A program made the translations under genes and the position numbers. A stretch of DNA of 64,000 nucleotides from the NCBI RefSeq assembly GCF_030652235.1, contig NZ_JAUSBA010000022.1, forward strand, positions 56,493 through 120,492, in the 5' to 3' direction. How positions within the stretch are numbered: position 1 is the stretch's first letter; each line of letters opens with the position of its first letter. The notes below the pieces were generated by a model, which saw only the letters and a list, made by a program, of their open reading frames with translations, had not been told where the DNA came from and searched no databases. The stretch is from Cypionkella sp. Its GTDB lineage: Bacteria; Pseudomonadota; Alphaproteobacteria; Rhodobacterales; Rhodobacteraceae. Shown here piece after piece: positions 58,399 through 64,000 of the stretch.

Positions 58399-59156
58399 GC
58401 TTGCAAGCCTGCGCTGATTTGGTGGAGCGCGGCGATCCGGATCGGTTCGCGGCGGTGATGGCGGCTCCGGTGCAACTTAGGGCACGGTTGTGGCCGCTTT
58501 ATGCGTTCAATCTGGAAATCGCCCGCGCGCCTTGGGTGACGAAAGAGCCGATGATCGCGGAAATGCGGCTGCAATGGTGGCGCGATGTGGTGGCGGAACC
58601 GACCTCTCGGGCGCATGAGGTGGCGGGACCGTTGCATGAGTTGATCGGGGCGGCGGGCTTGGATGTCGGCGTTCTCGATCGGATGGCGGCGGCGCGGGTT
58701 TGGGATGTTTATTCGGAGCCGTTTGAGGATCAGGCGGCGTTTGATTTGTATCTGGAGGAGACTTCGGCTGGGTTGATGTGGCTCGCGGCGCGGGCTTGCG
58801 GGGCGGGGGATCAGGCAGAGGAAACCGTGCGGGCCTATGGTTGGGCTGCGGGGTTGGCCAGCTATTTGCGGGCGGTTCCGGCGCTGGAGGAACGCGGGCG
58901 GCGGCCTTTGGTGGACGGGCGGCCGGGGGCGGTGCGGGAGTTGGCTGCCCGGGGGCTGGAGAAGATTTCGAAGGCGCGGGCGGGGCGGAAATTGGTGGGC
59001 AAAGCGGTACCGGCTTTGCTTGCGGGGTGGCAGGCGAAGGCGCTTTTGAGACAAGTTGTGGCCGACCCGATGGTGGTCGCCGAGGGTCGGATGGGGCTGT
59101 CGGAATTTGGGCGGCGGGGGCGTTTGCTGTGGCAGGGATTTACGGGGCGCTGGTGA
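58395..59156 (+). CDS. Squalene/phytoene synthase-like protein
   Basis: 253 residues from GTG 58395, overlapping the cimA stop. Fold-level similarity to squalene/phytoene synthases (LYAFNLEIARAPWVTKEPMI, EMRLQWWRDVV, LMWLAARACGAGDQAEETVR), but the two Asp-rich motifs that bind the diphosphate-Mg are absent. The closest known type is the NDUFAF6-like group, implicated in complex I assembly in eukaryotes; that role is inferred. Carotenoid synthesis should not be assumed. GC is very high. Confidence 0.82.
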   Translation: MSLQACADLVERGDPDRFAAVMAAPVQLRARLWPLYAFNLEIARAPWVTKEPMIAEMRLQWWRDVVAEPTSRAHEVAGPLHELIGAAGLDVGVLDRMAAARVWDVYSEPFEDQAAFDLYLEETSAGLMWLAARACGAGDQAEETVRAYGWAAGLASYLRAVPALEERGRRPLVDGRPGAVRELAARGLEKISKARAGRKLVGKAVPALLAGWQAKALLRQVVADPMVVAEGRMGLSEFGRRGRLLWQGFTGRW

Positions 59157-59225
59157 GTGTCCCCGCATGGACAGATTTTCCAACACGATAAATCAATGGC
59201 TTAACGGTGGTCTGGTAAGGTTCTG

Positions 59226-59678
59226 TTAAGACTTGCCCGCAAGGTCGAACGCGTAGCGCAGGCCAGAAACCGGGGCAGGCTCAAAACCCTGTGCCAGATA
59301 AAACGCCTTAGCGATGTCATTGCCCGGCAAGGTCGACACCGTCACATAACTTGCGGTTTTGCTGCGGGCATATTCTAGGCTGGCGGCCAGCAGGGCCTTG
59401 CCAATGCCATCGCCGCGCGCATCCGAACAAACGTACAGGTGATGCAAATCCATACCGCGCTGGCCGTATTGCACCCGCGCCAGCTGGGTGAGTGCGGCAT
59501 AGCCGAGCAGGCGACGGCCTGCCTGAAACACCAAGGCGTGCAGCCATGGCGTTGGACCAAACAGATCGCGTTGCAAGTTGGCGACCGTCGCCGTCGCGGT
59601 GTCGCCGTGATACTCGGCCAGCGCATGAACCATCTTGCACAGCTGCGGCAGATCGGCGGGAGTGGCGGGGCGGATCAT
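59226..59678 (-). CDS. GNAT-family N-acetyltransferase
   Basis: 150 residues. MIRPATPADLPQLCKMVHAL start, acetyl-CoA motif HHLYVCSDARGDGIGKALLA (about 86-105; R/Q-x-x-G-x-G/A variant), ASYVTVSTLPGNDIAKAFYL near the C-terminus. Small-molecule or protein N-acetylation; substrate unknown. 3 bp downstream of the MFS gene, so co-transcribed. Confidence 0.9.
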   Translation of the reverse strand: MIRPATPADLPQLCKMVHALAEYHGDTATATVANLQRDLFGPTPWLHALVFQAGRRLLGYAALTQLARVQYGQRGMDLHHLYVCSDARGDGIGKALLAASLEYARSKTASYVTVSTLPGNDIAKAFYLAQGFEPAPVSGLRYAFDLAGKS

Positions 59679-59681
59679 CGC

Positions 59682-60890
59682 CTAACGCGTCTCTTTTGGC
59701 CGCAATGCCAGCCATATCAGCGCGCCGCCCGCGAGCACAAGGAACGGCAGCATTGCCATGTTGACCGCTTGCCAACCCGCCTGCACCGAGCTGCCCGAGC
59801 AGTTCATCAAGCCGCCCGAGGAAAAGCTCGCCATGGTGACGCCGCCGAACACGATCAGATCGTTCATGCCCTGCATCCGGCCGCGCTCGGCTGGGGTTAT
59901 TAAGGTGGTCAGCATGGTGGTGGCGCCGATGAAGGCGAAGTTCCATCCGAAGCCGAGCAACATCAGCGCGGCGAAAAAGTTGAACAGATCAATCCCTGCC
60001 ATGGCGACCGCTCCTGCGGCGGCGAGGATCACCAGGCCCACGGCCATCACGCGCTGGGTGCCAAAGCGGGCGATGATATGGCCGGTGACGAAGGACGGCG
60101 CATACATTGCCAGAACATGGCCCATCACCACATTGGCGGCGTCGGATTTCAGATAGCCGCAGCCCACGACGGCCAAAGGCGATGAGGTCATCACCAGATT
60201 CATCAGGGCGTAAGATACGGTTGCTACAATGACGGCGACGGCAATGGCGGGGGTGCGGATCAGCACGCCTCGGCTGCGGCCTTGGTCAGCGCCATGGATC
60301 GCGGCGACTGGTTTGGGGATTCTGAGCAAAGCGAACAGGAAAACGCCGCAGAAATTCAACGCGATAACGGTGAGGTAGGTGCCCAGAAACGGCACCACCA
60401 TGGCATCATTGGTCAGTTTCACCAATTCTGGCCCAACGATGGCGGACAGCAAACCGCCTGCCATCACCCAAGAGATTGCCTTGGGGCGGAAGGCGTCAGA
60501 GGCAGTGTCGGCGGCGGCAAAGCGGTAAAAGCCTTGGGCTGACATATAAATGCCCGAGAACAGCCCACCCAGAACGAACAGCGCAAATGAGCTGTAAAGC
60601 AGGCCGGCGGCGCTGATGGCAGCACCCAAGGTGCCGCCCAAAGTGCCGACAATGAAGCCCGCGCGGCGGCCATAGCGGGCCATGAATGCGGAAATCGGCG
60701 TGGCGGTCAGCATCGAGCCGATCACCATAGCCGAGATCGGCAGGGTCGCCCAGCAGGGGTTGGGGGCAAGGCTTTGGCCAGCAAGCCCGGCGATGATGAA
60801 CATCATCGGCAGTTGCGCGCCAAGCACGGCTTGGGAGGCTACGAGCACATAGACGTTGCGGCGGGCGAGGCTGTCTTGATCTGTCATCAT
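59682..60890 (-). CDS. Major facilitator superfamily transporter
   Basis: 402 residues, about 12 transmembrane helices (a first ATG and one codon later a second). MFS loop motif FMARYGRRAGFIVGTLGG (about 69-86) after helix 2. Helices 3-6 hold GGLFSGIYMSAQGFYRFAAA. No YbfB-like or antibiotic-specific motif recognised; an efflux or uptake role cannot be told. Co-directional with the GNAT gene. Confidence 0.9.
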   Translation of the reverse strand: MMTDQDSLARRNVYVLVASQAVLGAQLPMMFIIAGLAGQSLAPNPCWATLPISAMVIGSMLTATPISAFMARYGRRAGFIVGTLGGTLGAAISAAGLLYSSFALFVLGGLFSGIYMSAQGFYRFAAADTASDAFRPKAISWVMAGGLLSAIVGPELVKLTNDAMVVPFLGTYLTVIALNFCGVFLFALLRIPKPVAAIHGADQGRSRGVLIRTPAIAVAVIVATVSYALMNLVMTSSPLAVVGCGYLKSDAANVVMGHVLAMYAPSFVTGHIIARFGTQRVMAVGLVILAAAGAVAMAGIDLFNFFAALMLLGFGWNFAFIGATTMLTTLITPAERGRMQGMNDLIVFGGVTMASFSSGGLMNCSGSSVQAGWQAVNMAMLPFLVLAGGALIWLALRPKETR

Positions 60891-60970
60891 GTGCCATCGG
60901 TAGGTGTGGGTTTTGGCGGGGGCAAGGGAGATTCGCTCTGGCCTTATCGTTTGGTGGGGCTGGAGGGGTG

Positions 60971-61600
60971 ATGGTCGGGCGGATTATTCAGAGTTTGGAC
61001 TGTGTGGCAGAGGGGGCGGCTTGGCTGGCGGCATCTGATGCACGGTTTGCCGAGGCTTTGGGCGTGGTAGGTGATTTGCCGTTGCGGCGTCATGCCGATG
61101 GTTTCACGGCGTTGTTGGATGCGATTGTCGGGCAGCAGGTGTCTGTGGCCTCGGCCAATGCGATCTGGGCGCGGATGGAAGCGGCAGGGGTGGTCAGTTT
61201 GGACGGGGTGCTGGCGGCTTCGGACGAGGATTTGCGTTCTGCGGGGTTGTCGCGACAAAAGGCGCGCTATGCCAAGGCATTGGCAGGTTCTGGCATTGAT
61301 TTCGTTGGCTTGCGGGTCAAAGCTGATGAAGTGGTGATCGCAGAACTGGTGGCAGTGCCGGGGATTGGGCGCTGGACGGCGGAGATTTATGCGATGTTCG
61401 CGCTGGGGCGGGCGGATGTGTTTGCGCCGGGGGATTTGGCCCTGCAAGAGGGCGCGCGGTTGCTGTTTGGGCTGGCGGCCCGACCGTCCGAGAAAGCGTT
61501 GCGGGCGATGGCACAGGCATGGAGCCCGTGGCGTGCGGTTGCAGCGCGGGTGCTATGGGCTTATTATCATGTGGAAAAATCGCGGGAAGGTATTCGATGA
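60971..61600 (+). CDS. DNA-3-methyladenine glycosylase II / AlkA-like HhH-GPD protein
   Basis: 209 residues from ATG 60971 (GGAGG 4-8 bases upstream). Base-excision glycosylase that removes alkylated purines. Family motifs: LDAIVGQQVSVASANAIWAR (about 43-62), the helix-hairpin-helix VPGIGRWTAEIYAMFALG (about 126-143), and catalytic Asp in FAPGDLALQEGARLLFG (about 149-165). Lacks the N-terminal AlkA domain of E. coli, as usual for this short form. Overlaps the esterase start (ATGA). Confidence 0.9.
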   Translation: MVGRIIQSLDCVAEGAAWLAASDARFAEALGVVGDLPLRRHADGFTALLDAIVGQQVSVASANAIWARMEAAGVVSLDGVLAASDEDLRSAGLSRQKARYAKALAGSGIDFVGLRVKADEVVIAELVAVPGIGRWTAEIYAMFALGRADVFAPGDLALQEGARLLFGLAARPSEKALRAMAQAWSPWRAVAARVLWAYYHVEKSREGIR

Positions 61601-62256
61601 GAGCGTTAAAATTCGGACGGGTGGCGGCTGTTTCCGGGGCTGCACGGTCCATGGTGGTGTTCGTGCATGGTTACGGTGCAGATGGCGCGGATTTGCTGGG
61701 GCTGTCGGATGCTTTGGCCGCGCGTTTGCCCGATACGGTGTTCTATGCGCCGGATGCGCCCGAGGCTTGTGCGGGCAATCCATTCGGGCGGCAATGGTTC
61801 GGGATTCCGCGGTTTGATGGGTGTTCGGAAGCCGATGCGAAGGCGGGATTGGCACGGGCGGCAGAGGATTTGAACGGGTTTCTGGATGCGCGGCTGACTG
61901 AGGAGGGCTTGGGGCCAGAGGCGCTGGTTCTGGTGGGGTTTTCGCAGGGCGCGATGATGAGTTTGCATGTGGCGCCTCGACGGGATGTGGCAATTGCCGG
62001 GGTGGTGGCGATTTCAGGGAAGTTGATGTTTCCCGAGGTGTTGCAGGCGGAAGCAAAGGTAAAACCTGAAATTCTGCTGGTGCATGGCGATCAAGACCCA
62101 GTGGTGCCGTTTGCGGAAATGCAAGCTGCGGGAAATGCCTTAGTTGCCAATGGCTTTGCAACCTATGGTCATGTGATGCAGGGCACCGGACACGGGATTG
62201 CGCCGGATGGCTTGCAAGTGGCTTTGAGTTTCATCGCGGATCGGCTTGGGGCCTAG
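61597..62256 (+). CDS. Phospholipase/carboxylesterase-family alpha/beta hydrolase
   Basis: 219 residues from ATG 61597. Motifs: oxyanion VFVHGYGADGADLLGLSDAL (about 23-42), nucleophile elbow LVGFSQGAMMSLH (Ser about 116), Asp in VHGDQDPVVPFAEM, and His in GTGHGIAPDG. Matches the short acyl-protein thioesterase/carboxylesterase type. The stop lies inside the end of an IS481 remnant on the other strand. Confidence 0.92.
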   Translation: MRALKFGRVAAVSGAARSMVVFVHGYGADGADLLGLSDALAARLPDTVFYAPDAPEACAGNPFGRQWFGIPRFDGCSEADAKAGLARAAEDLNGFLDARLTEEGLGPEALVLVGFSQGAMMSLHVAPRRDVAIAGVVAISGKLMFPEVLQAEAKVKPEILLVHGDQDPVVPFAEMQAAGNALVANGFATYGHVMQGTGHGIAPDGLQVALSFIADRLGA

Positions 62257-62600
62257 TTGTTCAGTTCAGGCATCTGGTGGATCGGATCGAGGATGAATCG
62301 TTCCGGCTCTGATGTTTAGATTTTGCAGATGTATTCGTGGGGCGTGAGGCCGTTCAGCGTTTTGAGCCTTCGCGCGAAGTTGTAGGCTGCCAGGAAATCG
62401 GCGAGGTGGGTCCGCAGTTGATCGTGCGTTTCGTGGGGGAATAGTTTCACCGTCGCGTCCTTGATCGTTCGGTTCATGCGCTCGACCTGGCCGTTCATCC
62501 ACGGGTACTTGGGCTTGGTCAGCCGGTGCTCGATCCCGTTGGTTGCGCAGATCATGTCGAAGCGCATCGGCCGGGAATAGATCGTGTTCCGGTTCCTGGG
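62253..62600 (-). pseudogene. IS481-family transposase, 3' fragment with internal stop
   Basis: The minus strand encodes PMRFDMICATNGIEHRLTKP (start about 62570), then KYPWMNGQVERMNRTIKDAT and FLAAYNFARRLKTLNGLTPH: the C-terminal integrase-core tail of IS481-type transposases. After EYICKI there is TAA (62316-62318), where relatives have a Trp codon, and the frame then resumes as TSEPERFILDPIHQMPELNN and ends at TAG (62253-62255). The N-terminal catalytic domain is missing (homology fades near 62600). Inactive. Confidence 0.8.
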
Positions 62601-62828
62601 CTGTTCAGCGAACTCTTTTCCATGGCGCGTTCGGAACAAAGTGTTCGATGAGATTATGGTCGCCTGCGCCGCCTCAAAATTGCGCAGCGGGCGGTCATAA
62701 CCGGGTCTCGGATCTCTATGGTTGTTTTGCGAACCACACCATAGCGGAGACCGGGCAGGGCCAAGGTTGAGCTGACTTCGGACGCCCGTGTTCTGGTAGG
62801 CATCCGCTGCCCGGCAGCGTATGCCTGC
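62601..62828. other. Junction between IS481 and IS110 remnants
   Basis: No gene recognised. It lies between two oppositely oriented transposase fragments; neither side shows an intact terminal inverted repeat that I can define. Confidence 0.4.
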
Positions 62829-63839
62829 ATGCGCAAGACGGGACATTTCCAAGCATCGCCACGAAGTGCGGATCGCAGCACCCGGCAAGCAGCGCCGCCG
62901 CAATTGACCATCACAAACACGATTGAGGATTTTAGGCGTCTGACGGGCATTCTGCCGAAGTTTGGCCTGCCGGTCAGGGCCGGATTTGAGGCACCCGGCA
63001 ATTATCACCGGGCCCTGATGCACCATCTGGGGGACTCAGGCTTCGATCTGAAGCTGGTGTCCTCGATCGCTCTGGCGCGCACGCGGGAAGCCTTGCACTA
63101 CAGCTGGGACAAGAACGACCCCAAGGATGGCAGGTCATCCTACACATGCTGTGGATCGGGGCCATTCAGGTCTTCCACGATCTGATGGCCGCGGGCACAA
63201 ACGATATTCAGGAGCTGTCCAAGACCCACGAAGTCGTCTCCACAGCCAAGACCGCGCTTTGGCACCCATTGCCCGGCAGGCGATGCAAGGATCGCCGACC
63301 CGCCAGCGCAACAAGATCAAGGATCGGGCAGGGAGCTTGCTGTCGGAACTGCCCGATTATCGCCTTCTGACCAGCATCCCCGGCGTTGGTGCGATCAATA
63401 CCATGACCATCCTGGCCGAGGCGGGCGATCTGCGCCGGTTCCGCCATCACCGACAAGTCCTGAAGTTCTGCGGCATGGACCTTGCGACCGTCCAGTCCGG
63501 CATGTTCCGTGGCCAGAGCAAGATCTCGAAGTATGGCAATGCCCGCCTGCGTCGCGTGTTGTGGATGGCGGACAGGCCGCCGTCTTGCAGCGGGCCAACG
63601 GTTTCCGGGACAATTTCGAACGCCACATCTCGCACGACCGGCATAACCCGCATCTTCGGCGCAAGACCATTTCGGCCATCGCGGCCAAGCTGGCGCGCAC
63701 CATTCACGCCGTGGTCAAACTCGGCGAACCCTATCCGTTGGCCGGTAAGCGAATGCAAGCATTCGCTGTAAGGCGTCCCTTCTTCGAGGGGACGAGCCCA
63801 GGCGGAAGGCCCCCCGAAAGTGAGGGGCTGCATAAGTAG
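62829..63839 (+). pseudogene. IS110-type transposase, broken
   Basis: Three frames together cover the DEDD-type transposase. Frame 1 (62829-63130): FGLPVRAGFEAPGNYHRALM, LVSSIALARTREALHYSWDK. Frame 2 (63146-63265): MLWIGAIQVFHDLMAAGTND, IQELSKTHEVVS. Frame 3 (63290-63590): LLTSIPGVGAINTMTILAEA, FCGMDLATVQSGMFRGQSKI, KYGNARLRRVLWMA. Frame 4 (from 63561): AVLQRANGFRDNFERHISHD. There are therefore shifts near 63130 and 63570, and a middle deletion between ALWH and the next block. Cannot be active. Confidence 0.8.
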
Positions 63840-63906
63840 TTCACGCTGAACACCCCCCACACCGTTGATTTTGCGTTGAAACATTGTAGTTTTTCTCGCC
63901 ATGGCC

Positions 63907-63941
63907 TGCAGGGTTTGTATAATTTTGGCTGAAACCCTGCA
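63907..63941. repeat. Inverted repeat before the IS5-like start
   Basis: TGCAGGGTTT (63907-63916) and AAACCCTGCA (63932-63941) are perfect 10-bp arms separated by 15 bp, 15 bp before the ATG at 63956. It may be part of the left end of the next IS or a hairpin limiting read-in. Confidence 0.5.
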
Positions 63942-63955
63942 ATTTCGGTTCTGCC

Positions 63956-64000
63956 ATGAAGCATCGCCCACGCCTTCCGGAACAGGATGATCTGCTGCGT
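63956..64000 (+). CDS. IS5-family transposase, first 15 codons only
   Basis: ATG 63956 begins MKHRPRLPEQDDLLR, which resembles the start of an IS5/IS1182-type transposase group common in Rhodobacteraceae. The rest lies outside the window, so identity and intactness cannot be judged from these residues alone. Confidence 0.5.
   Translation, partial: MKHRPRLPEQDDLLR

Overview
The window looks like a chromosomal segment of an alphaproteobacterium of the family Rhodobacteraceae (order Rhodobacterales). This is inferred from gene content and order: DUF4167 beside rsmA; lptF-lptG-lptD-surA-pdxA-rsmA divergent from pepA-holC; the DUF177/rpmF/plsX/fabH/ihfA/merR block; a double-length dCTP deaminase; olsB; a TIGR02281-type retropepsin; and a glycogen operon ending in pgm. 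GC is high over most of the window. No rRNA, CRISPR array or replication origin was seen. There are two tRNAs (Gly-CCC and Pro-GGG).

Layout. 0-15 kb is housekeeping: the truncated DUF4167 gene, the LPS-export/periplasmic-folding/vitamin B6/rRNA-methylation operon on the minus strand, pepA-holC on the plus strand, then ABC-F - marC - retropepsin overlapping head to tail, and ndk. 15-19 kb is a copper module: copZ and copA-cueR diverge from two near-identical MerR-type promoters with 19-bp spacers. It is followed by an NsrR-like Rrf2 regulator and a 43-codon gene not previously listed in this stretch. 19-30.5 kb is a glycogen operon, glgP-glgB-glgC-glgA-glgX-pgm, with a perfect LacI-type palindrome in its leader. 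An MttB-superfamily methyltransferase follows, then a lytic transglycosylase lipoprotein and an HNH nuclease.

33.5-36.1 kb is a scrapyard. It holds an IS21 remnant (3' part of istA, istB without its N-terminal half, a block of terminal repeats) next to a collapsed prophage (HK97-gp10 gene, a frameshifted tail assembly chaperone, the N-terminal part of an integrase) that ends at tRNA-Gly. 36-44.7 kb carries a secreted VWA protein, a fasciclin protein with an ECF sigma/RskA-type anti-sigma pair, and a minus-strand run of dcd, a class III CoA-transferase, a cupin and a RACo-type corrinoid-activating ferredoxin/ATPase. The last is a plausible but unlinked partner of the MttB-like protein. 44.7-62.3 kb is again core: tRNA-Pro, the fatty-acid/ribosome block, bamE, olsB, an Uup-like ABC-F, a PLP decarboxylase, cysS-cimA-squalene/phytoene-synthase-like gene, GNAT, MFS, alkA and an esterase.

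62.3-64 kb is a second mobile graveyard: a 3' fragment of an IS481-like transposase with a nonsense codon, a broken IS110-type transposase, and the first 15 codons of an apparent IS5-type transposase that runs off the end.

The most interesting points are the MttB-like/RACo pair without a visible corrinoid protein, the tail-chaperone reading frame that can only be entered by a -1 shift, the triple 34-bp tail duplication at olsB, the low-GC 3' end of cysS, the paired CueR-type promoters, and the glg palindrome.
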